From the NCBI GenBank assembly GCA_022559985.1, contig JAFJTR010000001.1, positions 496,001 through 560,000 on the forward strand: DNA of 64,000 nt. The letters run 5' to 3'. The notes beneath the pieces were generated by a model. It saw only the letters and a list, made by a program, of their open reading frames with translations, searched no databases and was not told the origin of the DNA. Made by a program: the position numbers and the translations under genes. Shown piece after piece: positions 21,601-35,362 of this stretch. This DNA comes from Parastagonospora avenae f. sp. tritici 18332-5 (taxonomy: Eukaryota > Ascomycota > Dothideomycetes > Pleosporales > Phaeosphaeriaceae). Each line of letters begins with the position of its first letter. Positions within the stretch are counted from its first letter, which is position 1.

Positions 21601-24464
21601 ATGGCCAACAATGAGCCAACGCTGTCTGCACAAGCGAACCAGTACATCCGCGAAGTCCTGCACACGGCCGAAGCGCCTCCAGAGATAGATGTCCGATACT
21701 TCTACACGTCGCCCCTCGCTATAGACGACCCGCTGTCTCCCGTTCCACCGCCCGTGACTGGCTCAGCAGCCGGAAAGAAGCAGCCACCGCGTCCCTTCTC
21801 CGAGTACGACAATGATGCGATAAACCAGTCGTGGCTGGATCTCAGGAAGAAGATACTGAAGCAAAATGAGGAGCTTGGTGAGAAGGACAGCCATGGACGC
21901 GGCACACCGACGAATGCAGCGGTTGAGCGCCTGAAGAGGAAGAGAGGCAGCAGCAGTGCTTCGCCGGAAGGAGGCTACATGCACGGCAGAGACATTCCAG
22001 GAACCCGATCTTCTAGTAGAGGGGAGTACTCCAGGTCTGCTGAGCTGGCAGAGAGACGACGGCCGGGGTCAAGCGGCGGCTCCCAGGGCCCAACAATGAG
22101 CGGCTCACTGAAGGCCCAGGACACAGGACATATATCGCCGCTCGAGCCTCCGACAACGGGCACGCCCTTCATCCGAGCACCCTCACGCACCAACATGCCT
22201 CGCTCATGGAAGCCTCCTGCCGCAGAAAGCTCCGGTCGGCCTACAGTGCACGAGCACGACAGCTACAAATGGGATGACGACATGGAGCCAGCTCTGTCAA
22301 GCAATAAGGACAAGGGGCCGGCGAAGAAAGCCTCAAAGCCGAAAGAGGGTCTTTCGACAAAAGTGCCTGTGGGCGTGTCAAGGTTGCATCAGGTCGTTCT
22401 GGAGGCAGAGTCTCTTCGGATGGAGCCGATATACTGGTCACCCCTGAGTGACGTCGCTGAGATAGTCCGAGGGACATGGTTCTACAAGGACAACATGCTG
22501 CCAGTCGAAGTCGAAGTTGCAAACATGCTCGAAGCGGGATACATAGAGCTGCAGCCGTGGACGCAGACGTGGAAGGATGAATTGAACAGCGCAATCGAGG
22601 TTGGCGCATATGGCGAGATGAAGATTCTGCATAAGTTGTGGCCCGACAAGCCGCGCAGGCCTGCCGATAGTCGACCTTCGACATCTCAGCAGATGCAGTC
22701 AACGGGCCTGGTTCAAAGCACGATGCCGCAAGAGGACGAGGACCCGGAGCAAGAGCGGAGAGACATAGTAGAAAACGTATGCGATCTGATAGACATCTCC
22801 ACCGGGCCAGATGGGCCAGACAATAAATCCGTGGGAGACCTCGAGTACGGTGCAAACGGCCAGAAGCATCTATACTTGAAAGCAGGCGTCATCTATTCTA
22901 GCGAAAACGAAGCGTGCATACTGAAGCCGGCGTTGCAACCATCAGAGTACTATGGACGACGCCCACTGGCAAATTACATCCGCAAGGGGCGGCCGATTGG
23001 CATCCCGGTCGTGCGAGGATTCGATCAGGCCAAATGGGACCGATTGCATCCGAACAAGAATTCTCCCAAAGCAAAAGCTGCGCGCGAGGGAGTCTCATCA
23101 TCGCAAGGCGGAGCGCCGCAGTATCGGAGACAAAAGTCTGATCCCGACCTCGCACTGTCTGAGAGACCCAAGGTGACTGATCTTGTGCTGGTGATACATG
23201 GCATCGGGCAGAAGCTGTCAGAGCGCATGGAGACGTTTCATTTCACGCATGCCATGAACGGCTTTAGGAGAGAAGTCAATGTGGAGCTTGGAACACCAGA
23301 GGTCAAGAGGCACTTGCGAAAGGACATGGGTGGTATGATGGTGCTGCCGGTAAGTGTTGATACATGCATTGTTTACCTTTCCATACTAATTCTACGCAGG
23401 TAAATTGGCGACAGCGCGTATCACTCGACATGGGTGCTTTAGATACGGACGCAGCTGAAGACCCATCTGCTAACAAGTATACGCTCAAGGACATCACTCC
23501 AGAGACTCTCCCGTCGGTGCGAGGCATCGTCAGCGATGTCATGCTCGACATTCCGTACTATCTCTCGCCACAACACAACCCCAAGATGGTTGCCGCGTGC
23601 ATACAAGAAGCAAACCGAATTTACCGGCTATGGTGTGCGAACAATCCAGGCTTCTCAGAGAACGGTCGTGTGCATCTGATTGCCCACTCCCTTGGTTCAG
23701 TCATGGCGATTGACATCTTGAGCGCACAACCGAGCTACGTCGACCCTCACTTCCACGACCCAACCATCTCCGAAGACAAGCTTCCCGACGACCACTTCAT
23801 CTTCAACACCACCGACCTCTTCGTCTGTGGCAGTCCAGTCGGCCTCTTTCTCATGATGAAAAACGCCAACCTCCTCCCTCGACGCGACAAGGAAAAACCT
23901 GGTGCAGACTCGTACGCCGCACCAGGCGTAGCCGGCGAGCAAGGCACATACGGCTGCATCGCCGTCGACAATATCTATAATATCATTAACCCCTACGACC
24001 CTGTGGCCTGCCGTATCAACGCGACCGTCGACGTCGTCTACGCCAACACCCTCAAACCAGCCAACATCCCCTCCGCCACATCATCCTACTTCTCCTTCGC
24101 AAACCCCTTCCGCCGTACAGACAGCTACAGCCACATCACCGCTAGCGATGCATACAAGCCCTCCGTAACCCGCCTCCCATCCAACGTCGAGCTCGAAACG
24201 CACAACTTCACACGCGAGGAAATCGCCGAGAAGAGGGCTTATCTTCTCAATGATAATGGCCAGATTGACTATTTCATGAAATATGGAGGCGGGCCGCTGG
24301 AGATTCAGTATTTGACGATGCTGGGTGCGCATAGTAGTTATTGGCTGAGTAGGGACTTTGTGCGCATGATTGTTGTCGAGGTCGGGAGGGGGAAGGGGAA
24401 GGAGGGGACGGTGGCGAGTATGAGGGCTGCGAAGAAGAAGACGGTTGTTGGGGGTGCGCAGTGA
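21601..24464 (+). CDS. DDHD-domain phospholipase (PA-PLA1 family)
   Basis: Exons 21601-23349 and 23400-24464 join in phase 0 across a 50-nt intron. The product is 937 residues. Residues 60-260 are a Ser/Pro/Arg-rich disordered region. Residues about 280-500 hold the conserved N-terminal part (EPIYWSPLSDV, ...VVRGFDQAKWDRL). The hydrolase begins at LVLVIHGIG, and the nucleophile is Ser 680 in AHSLGS. From about residue 735 (FVCGSPVGLFL) runs the DDHD domain, with its Asp and His residues visible in YDPV, QIDY, HSSYW and SRDF. Relatives hydrolyse phosphatidic acid and other glycerophospholipids and associate with early secretory membranes or, for yeast Ddl1, mitochondria. Localisation here is not evident from sequence. 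Confidence 0.9.
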
Positions 24465-27400
24465 GGAGGGCGTGGTGCGATGAGTTGGAGGAAGTGCGGT
24501 GATGGTATTTCTTTGGTGGTGTTTGGTCAAATTAGGTTATACCCATGTGTAGATGCATATTAGATGTCCATTCTGTTGTTTCAAGCTGCCTCAGTCGTTT
24601 ATCACATCTTGTTTTCTTTTGTTCCAAATTTACATGATATTTCACATCAGCAATTGAGATACGCATTCTTTCTTCTTCTCCTTTCCTTCTACACGCTTCC
24701 GAAGCCCTTTTTTCGGAGTAGTCTCAAGCGAATCTTATCCCCTTGATCTTCCCTCTAGTAACACAAATCTCACTTCCTTCTCACCTCTCTCCTCGCCGAC
24801 CACCACCTCCACAGCCTCAACTCCGCTCCCAAGTCTCTGACCCCTCTTCGCCGACTACTTCAGCCTCAACTTCCCTGACCGGTCCGCAGCCCACGTTCCA
24901 CCGCACCTGCGGTCGCACAAAACCTGATCATGCGACATGTCCGCCCGCATTATCGTGCCGAGCGGGTGGAGAGAGCCCGGTCGGACTTGGGGGGGATGTT
25001 GTGGAACGTGGGACGAGGTGGGGTAGATTCGAAGGGGAGGGTGGTGGGTTTGGGGAGGAGTTGGGGGGGAGGGAGGGCTGGGAGGGATTGGGATGGGATT
25101 GGTAAGGAGAGAGACGGAGGGAGTGTGCTGGAGGAGTAGTGAGGAGTTATGGATTGGTTTGCCATGGGAGAAGACGATGTAAGTTAGGTTAGGTAGGTTT
25201 TCACTTTTCTTGTTTGGATACTATGGTAACTGGGCTTTAAGACACAAATTGGGACATTCTTAGAGTTACTATCAAAGTTCGCGAAATGGACTGCTCAATT
25301 CTTTCCCACTCCCTCATGCAAAACCCTCCGCTTCAGGTTGCATGCGCCGAACAAGTCCTGCATGCAGCAAAGGTACCTACACATGTAGCCCAAATCCTAC
25401 GGAAGAAATGCGGCTCTGCGAGAAAGGAATTCCTCCGCGTGTGGATCCCCGAGCCATGTTCTAGAAGTAACAGGATTTATCTGGTTGTATGCTACCACAT
25501 CTGCACACTCGCGTACGTACTTCGCTTTCGAGCATAGATCACTCCACATCTGCGACTTCGCATGCAGGCGGGTCAACGAGTCCGCGACGGCGCAACCAAA
25601 CGACCCTACCTACCGCCTTTCCCACCGTCGTTCAAAACTGCCGCCACGAAAAGTCTCAGCCGCGCAAGTCCAACGAACAAAGACACGCGTTCCTGCACAA
25701 CTGTGCACAGAGCGTTTCCCTGCTATGCTGCAGCTGTGGAGCTTGAAAAGCCCCGTTTTGGAAGCCATCGGGCCAAGACTCTGATACCGTCGATAGGGCT
25801 GAAAGCCACTTGTTTTGCGCGCATCACGCCTCTCAGCTAAGTTCGTTGTGGCCCCCAGGTTACGCCCGGTGCTGCTGGCCGATCCCATGCCCCATCGCAG
25901 CCTAGCCAGCTGTCGAGCGGTTAAACGCCCAGCATCGCAGTGCAATGGTACGAAAATAGTCTTGGTTGGACGTGTTTAACGATATTCGATGCGCACTCGC
26001 GCTCCCCTGCGCCCGTAACTTTCGTTGCGAAAGACTAAAAGAAGCATACTGTGTGTTTGGGACATTTACGCCCGACGAGGCATACTTTGCGCGCTTCGAT
26101 GCATTTAGCCTGTGGGATAATAGTGTTATTGATGCTGCTCAAACTGGGCCCTGGTGCCTGGTCCAGGGTCTTGGACAGGATCTTGGTATTCGGGCGGTGG
26201 TTTGGGTCCAGGATGTAGGAGGCATGAATCCGTTTTCCTCCAGAGGAAGTTGTGATGGCTCTTGCCGATCACCGTAACTCGTTTAATTGCCTCTTGAGGT
26301 AGCGGTCCCTGCGGGACGGTTATGCCACCGATATACGCGCGAGGGGGTAATCTGCTGTTTACCCAGGACTAGGGTTCCCGGATTTGTACGGATCTCGCGC
26401 CGCGTTGTTGCGAACACGAGCGAAACGGCGCGGCCGTGGGCGTGTCTTGCACGGGGGTGAAACGCTGACAGAAAACGTGGTTCGCGATGGTGGGTGGGGT
26501 TTCGCGAGCTGGCGACGGGGCGTAATGTTGGTGGCAGTGTAGTTGCGTTGGAGCAGCTGCGCACAACTGGTCTTGTCGCTTCGATGCGCAATTTGGAGGT
26601 TGCTGCTTGGCATCTCAACGTGTCTGTCCTTGGCTTCCCTGTGCCTTGCTATGAGCCCCTCGAGCAGATCGCCCCGTTCAAGGAACCATATGGTCGCGAA
26701 CGGGCCTCCACATTACGACTCGTGGGTGCCCAAACGTCCAAGATCCAACACACTTCACTGTCGCACAGGCCATTCCAAAAGCACACTCTCCTGCCAATCA
26801 CCCCTTTGAATCGGAAGAATCGCACAAAGAACGCGTGCCTTCGAACCGTGCCACACGGCAACCGAAAGCTCCAGCCAGAAGCCTCAACACCCACACCAAA
26901 AAGTGTCCATAGTCTCCATGTAGCCTAGTGTACGGCCCCCAACTACTGCTCGTTTCATTGCCTATCGCCCTATCAATGCTATATACCAGGCAAATAAGTC
27001 TTGCGCAAGTTGACCGGTCAAGCAGCCATCGAAATGTCTCTTGCACCTTGCAGAAGCGATGATGATGCTACGTGTGGCGTCACGGCAAAAGCCGCGTACG
27101 GAAATTCGGGCACGACTGTTGGACCGAGCCGGCTCGCTCGGTTCTTTATGAGCTTGCGAGAACATCACATGGGGGAGCACAGAGTTTCAGAGGATCCGAG
27201 ACTGGGGAGGATTGGGGGGCTGTGGTGCGTAGCTTGCGCGGCCAATTTACGAGGAGACATTCCGGTCGTGCCGTGTGTACCGGCCCGGATCTGCTGTATG
27301 TACACAGTTTGCATCAATTGCTACCTATGCGATGCAAAGGTTTTGTTGCTCATGTTCAGTGTTGAAGTACCGAGTCTGACAAGATCACCATTGTCACCCC

Positions 27401-30400
27401 GCGTGGACAACCTTCAGCCCTACAAGGAGGGAAAGCCTCTTCGTATCCTTGAAGTAAGCTCCCGTTGATGACAGTCCACATCAGATCCTTGGCGAAGTTG
27501 AGTGCTGACGGTCGCGACCTCGGGAGAATCTGGGGTAGAGCATCGCGAAGATGACATCACTGTGTTTGATCGCTATTGTGCAAATCACCGAAAATTGACT
27601 CACTCCGAATTGATTGAACGGCAGTTGGAGCAGCAGACTAAGTTGCGACTTCGTTGTTTCGACACAAACGCACCCTGCTAGGATGCGTACACCGGGAGTC
27701 TCGGAGTCCTCGATTAGGCAAGCATTGCGCAGGAAAATCCCATGTGGCTAGGGCGCGATTTCAACACAGTACCGAAACATGGCTCTTCATTCGCCGGACC
27801 ACGCTCCGGCGGAGGTGCCAGGGCTCAAAGGGGTAATCCCAGCGGTCAAGGGGAGACCTGTCAATGTCACAGGCTTGATTGATGATACATACCGCCAACC
27901 AAGGTTCCTCGCAGAGCACCAATATGACTCTTGAAAGAACGATCAGTAGTGCGCAAGATGGCGTCCTTTCGGGAAACATGTTCAGCCCTAGCGTGTTGAT
28001 TGTGGCTCTGTTTAAGCTCGGGCTACAGCGCTTTTGGCCAGTGACATTGACAAGGAACGTTAGCGTAGGAGCGTACCGTAAGGATACTGCCACTAGAACA
28101 ATCGCTGCCAAAGGGGGCCAATGCGGCGCTTTAGAGGGTTTCGGCCATATCAAAACACAACAAGCTCCTATGCTTACCCATCGTGGATAGTGTACGGGGA
28201 TACGGCTCATGATTCGCATCGCAATCCCATCCTCTCTTCGACTCATGCTCGCACGTACCTTCGGCCACATGGTACGGACCGTTTTCTGTTAATTCAAGAC
28301 TCGACAATCGACGCGTCCTCGGATCTGCGTAATGGGGATCGACAGTCGGTGGCATGGCTCATCAAGACTCAGGACTCAGGACTCAGAACGCCTCGTTTGT
28401 AAGATAAAGACAGCCCCCGTGCGAACGATGCGCGGGCGAACGAGCGAGCGAGCTGCGGTTGGTCCCGTGGGAAGCCTGAGCCACTGTGGTTATGCCATGT
28501 TGGGTAATCCTTGATCAATGAGGCGGAGGCGACTCCGTCACCTCACGTGACTGTGCCGGAGACCGAAAAGAGAGTCCCGTGTACTAACTGCTTGGAGTGT
28601 AAACTCTGGTTAAAAGCACTATTACTACAAAGCTAACACGTCGATGGTTTGTATGTTTTGCAGCTAGGCATTACTTCTGATTGCGGAATGTGCGGAGGGT
28701 CACCCGACCAAACTCTCTCGGGTGGGAACAGCTGGTTCTTTGACCATGTGATGCACTTGGCTGGGCGGTGTCATTTTCCGTACGAACTCCCTAATGGTGT
28801 CGAAGCATTAACGTTCAGTAGTATCGCATGGTCTCCGTCCAGAAATAGGTCTGTCACGGTTAACCTTATCGCTCGCGCAATAATACTCGATTGGTACATT
28901 AGCGGCGTTGCCATTTGCTCGATCTAGGTGTGTGCAATACAGCCATTACCTGCGTTTTCCGGTCTTATGAACGTAGGTATTTGATCTAGTGGCCCTTGAT
29001 GGGCTCGCTGGTATTTTATGATGTTACTCCGGAGTACGCTGAAGAGGTGTATCAAATGGCCTTATGGCTTTGAACGCCCTTTCTGTGTTATGCTGAGAGA
29101 GGCGCTTTTAGCGGCATGACGAAGGGCGTCCGAACACGCCGGACAGCGAGCGGTACTCCAGACGCAGGGAACTCGTCTCGCACCCGACGGTGTGGGCTGA
29201 TCAGTCCCTTGGAATGGCTGACGCGGGGTGTGGGTGGTGATGATGATTCAGCGACCACCATGCGTAGTAATCGCGTATTCATCGTATGCCAGTACTTGGT
29301 TATGCTTGCGAACAACATGTGTGCCAGACCCGATACCATATTTGCCGATCATGAATATGTGTTACGTCTTCGAAGGAGCGATGAGTCCTCCTTCGGCTTT
29401 TGAACTTGGTCCGTGATGTGTGCAACAAGCAGGGCAGATAGCCTTCTCTGCCCGCAGTTTGAGCCACAATGCCTTATCTCCATGACTTCGGCGGACGAGC
29501 TATGAACTTCAGGCCGGCCACGGACTAAACCTAGCCTTGACGCGACGGTACCACATCTTCCAATAGCTTTGACCACGATCAATTGTAGTCGAATTGATTG
29601 ATGTGAGAGGGCTTCTCGGAGTTGCTGGAAATAATTCCGAAATCCGACATCCGGGTGTTGACAACGCCCCAGCGCTTACGACGCACGATGCTTGAAAACA
29701 GACCATGGACTTACTTTCATATAGCAAAATCGAGAGGAGAAAGGAAGATCTCCGTATTCCAAAGAATCATATCTTGCAAGAGGGTCGAGATGTGGCTGGA
29801 GCCTTTTCACCTTCGCGATCTGCAGCCTCACGTAGCAACTTGCCAATCCCAGCATTATTATCCGTCTGCATCCGTTGACTCGAACATTTTTGATGCCATG
29901 CTACTTCGGCACCGCATATGCTGATTAATTGCCTCAGAGATGCATATGCCTAGAGCACGCATGTGGCTGGAAGTTGTAGGGCTGCAGTAGTCTAGTCGAG
30001 CAGTGGTTTTCCATTATCCCAAAGGGACAAAGATTAGACCCTGATGAGCTGTGTATTTGCCACTTTCGTCGTTACTCTGAGGGTGTATATGCACGTTGGG
30101 CTGAATGCGTAGTGGGGTCACTCCGTTGATTCCGACCTTAATCTCACCCGTCCTAGCGAAGCACGAATGTGCCAACCAGGAAGTCCGTCGGGTCATTGTG
30201 CGGATATCTCTAGCCGTTGGCTTCGTCGCTGAAACCAAGGGGTAGAAGAAAATAAGCATTAGTAGAAGAGGTCTCCAAGCACGAACTACTGGTTCCTGCT
30301 TGGTATCGGTCTGTTCACCGCAAAATTGGAGTCTGAAGAGCGTAGGTTGTTATAGGCTGGTTCATACCGTGCCGTTCGGGGCCTGGAAGGCAGAAAGCTG

Positions 30401-33400
30401 TCGGCACAGCGCGTTCGGCATGTGGCTTTCGGCATGCTCATATATCACCAATCGGCATTGTGAACTTGGTTGTGACAAAGCTTCTCGAGCCGAGTAAACC
30501 GCGGAGGGAATCAGCTTCTCGCATCTCAAGCGCAAATATATCCACGCTAAACAGGCGTATCGCTATAACCGAGACTGACCTGCACAAAGCCACCGTGTTG
30601 AACGCCCCAGCGCTACGACTACAGCCAGTACAATGAGGGGCAGCTTTGGAAGGATTCGAGGTGCATTAGCGTTCCCGTGTAATTTTCTCAAACAGTCATC
30701 TTTTCTGCTCAGTGGGAAACGATGTCGCGTCTTAATGTTGACAGGGCGTCGCGTGGGAGATGCCTCGCCAAATAAGAAGTGCTTGCTTTCGTACAGCACG
30801 AGTGATAGCTGTGGACGTATCGTAAAGTACTACAAACCATGGCACTGGACGTTATCCGGACTTGGGGCCATGTCTTGTGCGCTTGGCAGGTCTTGTCGCG
30901 GCCAGGGTATGGGACTGCTTGTTTGTTTCGTTTCTTGTTTCAAATCACGTCTTGCGGCTGATCATTAATTTGCATACGGATTCATGTCGAAGTCTGCCTC
31001 AAAACTTGCATGTCGACAGAAACAAGTGCGCGTTGTAATTCGCGCGCCCGCATGGGAAACGTCTCGAGGTCTCGAACAGAGACCTTTGCCACGAGATCTG
31101 ACACGTTACTGCCGTGCACTGCAAGTACTATTGTCTGTATCCAAGGCGAACAGTTTCGAGTACCTCATCGGTGAACGTCGAGCTGGATTAAGAACATTCG
31201 CCAGGATATACTGCAGCGTTGATGCCTTGAGTGTTTCTGTGCACCGAAGCGGATGTTGCGACAAATGCGGATGTTGCTCCTCGTCCGCATCATAACGCGG
31301 ACATGGTGTGTTGATCAAGCTCTCGATGCATAGTATGGGATGGGATGCAAGCCCAGCGATATGGTTATCCCTTGCCGAACGTGCGCCAACCGGTCACGCC
31401 CGCCAGGCCGGTGAGTACTGAAATTCGGCCACGGGGTATTTGATACGCATCATGAGATTGCAAATCCACCTTCTTTAATATCGGTGTACGTGCAGCAGTT
31501 GCCTATCTCTAGACTCTATCAGGTTCCACGCTCGGGGCGCACAAAGAGGGTTCAAGCGTCGCATGTATGCAATACATTTGCGCATAGCTGGAACGCAATA
31601 TCCATTCGCTAGTCTTGCATCTGTAGGGCTGTAGGGCTACGGTGGAGGTGGGGAGAGGTGAACAAGGCTCTTGTCAGCAGGCTCGTGGCTCGACTTGGCG
31701 CAGCGGCCACTAAAAATAGGCCGCTCCTCTCAAGTTCGGCTCCTCGTAGACTCCTGCTTGCAAATGGTGTGTAAAAATGGACAGCATAGCATATGCTCGG
31801 CGGCAACTGAACTGAATTGTAGCTATTTTGCGATGACGGGAGCTGATCGTATGTGCGCTTCGGTGGCACCGATGGTCTCACGGTGCACTGTATCGCACCA
31901 GGCGCTTTGACAGTGCTTGCGTTCCAAACATGCCTGCTCTTACTACGATAGGAAATCGAGATGGCCGAGAAAGGACAGCCATGGTGGACTCGCAATCAAA
32001 TGGAAGGCTGTAGGCCGATGTGCTCCAACACGTGATGTCTCGCAGTACTTCCACCGATGCAGGAAGGACTCAGGATGGTCGCAGCGGTGAACTTTCGCCG
32101 GCATGACCGTTGAAGCGGTCGCTTAGCGATCCCGATGAGGCAAGCTGTGAGTTTGGAGATCAGCCGGCCAACCACAGTAGATTCCAAGGCCTGGCTGACA
32201 GGGAGTACGCGTGGTACTAGCCAATCCGGGGTTGTGCATGGGTATTCCGACCTGAAGCCTCACCGCGTTGAACAAAACAATGTCTTTCATGCCCGCATCA
32301 AATTACGGTCCGTATCTGGACGTGTGGAATGCAATACCTTGTACCATGAGCATTGAACGCTAGGAGTTGCGCCGTGTAAATTGCGATGTTGGGCGGGGAA
32401 ATGGATCTCCGTGCGGTTTGGCCGCTTGATCGTCGCAGCAGGGCAGTGCTTGAAGCAATCCATGCACCTCCCAGATCAGCACGGACGTCGTTGTGTTGGC
32501 TGTCTTAGGAGTACCATCCTCGTCCACTCTACTTATTGAGCTATGCAATATTGCTAAGTTGCAAAGCTTGAGAGTATATCGGTGCGCAGCGAAAGAAAGA
32601 TACAGATAAGGCCGAAGAACGCTTGCTGAACACCCCACGTCATCGCATGTTTCGTCTGTTTGGGCGTCCTGGTGTAGCCTCTGGAAGGCTCGGCTAGTTG
32701 TCCACGTGATCACAAAGGCTCTTGACGTACGACGATGTGGTCCCGGAATACCGCGGACTGCAGCCCACGCACTGCGCTATTATCTGGAAGGCGTATATGG
32801 CTGTGCGAGAGCTTTCAAATCTACCAGTACGCCTTCAAGTATTGGTCTTTTGCCTCCACGTCTGAGCAAGTCAGGAACTGGTATGGCATCTAAAGCTCTC
32901 AATCATCGCCTGTCTAGTCAATGAGCAGCGCATAGACTGATAAATGGGAATGAGACCAAAATGTCCCTGTGATATTACCATTGTGCTGGAAGCCGCCCTG
33001 TGAAAGGAGTGACCTATCAGAGCTTGAAGAATGCCGAAAGCAGTTACATACTGTGGTTCCGTAGACTGCTGGCCTGTTCTTCGGGTTCATCTTGCTGACG
33101 CGAGAACGTGGCAGAGGGACGGATGACTGTAGCCCCTTCATCCTTTCCCGGTTGACCATGTTTGAGGCGATATCCTATGTCGACGTCTAAAACTGTCAAT
33201 GCTCCACAAAAAGAAGACCCAGTCTCGATGCGAGCAGCCCATCGTCCCCACACATAGAGTGACTCGTGGTCGACAACAGCTGAGGGCGTTCCTATCGAGA
33301 CATCAGGTCTATGGCCGCTGGGACGTTGAATCTTTGACCCTGGACATATGAGTGAGTATTATGACGCTTTTACAGCGCTCATTGAGGCAGTACTTTGGCG

Positions 33401-35362
33401 CCCCGTGCACAAGAAGGATGTTGACCTGACGCGTCTTCACTCCAAGAAATGGCCCTGTGCAGCTCCATCTCCTGTGCAGTGTCAGTACCATCCCTAGCGA
33501 GCGTCGCTGTGTTGTTGCTCCTAGCTGCACGACGAGAGGAGCCACAGGCCGATAGACGCGTACATGTGCACGATTGTTTCCGGTGCGAGACAGGCCGTAC
33601 TGCGCTCAGCATGTGCCCCGCAGAATGATAGGCTGAAGATAGACCGAGGTTTCAAGGAGAGACACCCATGGACAGCGCACCAGCTCAGCTCTTGTGGGGT
33701 CGTGAAAAAGATCGGCTGGAGCCAGAAGCCCTACTGGCGGATATCGTAAAAGACAGTGAGCAAGCATCTTGGATGTTCGTTCTGCACCAGCTCTTCAGAC
33801 ATGTGGGACATGTGTCTTGCTCGCTGAACCTGCGTCAAGTATGTGCGTGGCTCAGTAATGGCGCAGCCATGGGAGCCGTTGTGCCGTCCAGAGCCTCTAC
33901 CGCCAGACGTAAGGCGTGCCGTCGGCCAGCGCAAGATGCTATGCTCGCGTCGCAGGCCACGAGTAGATATGAATTTACCCTTCGGGGTTGCCTACATCCA
34001 ATGGCAAGCTGCGCCGTGGGTGCAGCATCGTGGAAGCAGCGCAGAAGCCGCAAACAAGCTTTAGGCTGCGCCCACACTACCTGTGTCGGGTCCTGGCTCA
34101 CCGACACTGCAGTAAAGTGCTGATGCAGCGGCGGAAGAGCATGGGAACAGTGCGTAGGGCTGTTCAAATGTGACGACGACCCCTGGAGCTCAGTGAGTGG
34201 CTTGCGCTGCTGTGGAAATGCGCGTTGGCGGCCTGACGAATAGCAGCATCTTTACATAGACGTCGCCTTACAAAGCAGGCAAGCGAAGGACAGGCGGGTG
34301 GATGCTAGGCCGCAAGCAGAGAATGGTCGTCAAAGCAGCAGGCTTCCTGTTCTGCGGAGCCTCGAAAGCCGTCTCCGACCGCGAGCATGCCAAACGGTCT
34401 TGCGAGGGCGGTGCGCTAGGGATCTGAAATGCACGGCGTGGTTCACGCTCCGACGAGTCGCGGTGTGCAGCAGCCTGGAGGTTGTGCATGCGCGACGACA
34501 CAGTGGGCGGGCAGGCACAGCCAATGGCGCGCGGCGTGGAACATGTGGTGTGAGCAGCAGAATAGTGGTGAGGACCGCTGCAGGCCAGGCTTTGGCCCCC
34601 AAGACGGCCTCGCATGCGGCGTGCGGCGTGGTGGTGCCCGTGAAGGGCGGGCGGCACTGGCACTCGACGTCCGGGCCATTGCAGCGCCATCTGGACGAGC
34701 GACAGGATCAAGCGTCAGGACACGACGCGTGATGATGAAAGCAGCGCAATCCGCAATCCACCGTCGCAAGGATGCGGAGATAGTGACAGAGCCGGCGCCG
34801 CGTAGCCAAGCGTCGTAGGGCTGGTTGTGGGCGACACATCGGTGGCAGGGGGAAGGAAAGACACCGCTCGTCAATACACTGCTTTCACCGCCGCCGTTTC
34901 AATACAGACCCATGCGCACGGCCTCCGACTCTCCCGTGCTCGCTCAACCTTGACGCGCCCAACGCTCAGTGGCCCGCTGCGAGCCTTGTGCTAGCGCCCA
35001 TCCTAAATTTACGAAGCCGCAGTCGGTGAAGGGCAGGGTTCCATCGTACCAAATTGAGAAGCATGCTCGAGCCTGCTGGCGTCGTCCAGGGTACATGCGA
35101 GGGCCTGAAGCTGGGGACCTACACTAGGCAGGGCCGTCTGTGCTCCTCGAACGACTGCGCAGCATGCACTTGAACGGCGAGATAAATACACTGTGATCCC
35201 CGAACAGCTTCAGCCTCTCTCCCATTCCATCCCGCTGACAGCTAGACACCCACCACTTTCTTATATATCTGCCGTCTGCTTGCCAGTCTTCCAGTCTTCC
35301 CGTCCCTTCCATAGTTCACTCCTGCTCAAGCTTCCCAAGCTGCCAGCTCCCCCACCTCCACC
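24465..35362. other. Gene-poor tract of about 10.9 kb
   Basis: I read both strands and found no frame with protein-like composition, domain motifs or a plausible exon chain. The open frames present are short, overlap on opposite strands and break repeatedly. Base composition looks ordinary, not the AT-rich state of RIP-inactivated transposons, and no transposase, reverse transcriptase or long terminal repeat was recognised. A weak candidate is the G-rich open stretch at 24930-25139, which ends in a 69-residue frame. The region from 33.8 to 35.0 kb is GC-richer, which alone explains long frames there. Confidence 0.5.
28366..28386 (+). repeat. Three exact copies of GACTCAG
   Basis: A 7-nt unit repeated three times without spacers. 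GACTCA/TGAGTC is also the core of Gcn4/AP-1-type bZIP sites, but with no gene nearby this may be coincidence. Confidence 0.8.

Noticed and set aside
27761..28270. 169-codon minus-strand frame in the gene-poor tract
   Set aside because: No start context, domain, splice pattern or protein-like composition. A frame of this length is expected by chance in 11 kb of such composition.
33668..34874. Several long overlapping frames on both strands
   Set aside because: The segment is GC-rich, which lengthens chance frames on both strands at once. No frame has a motif.
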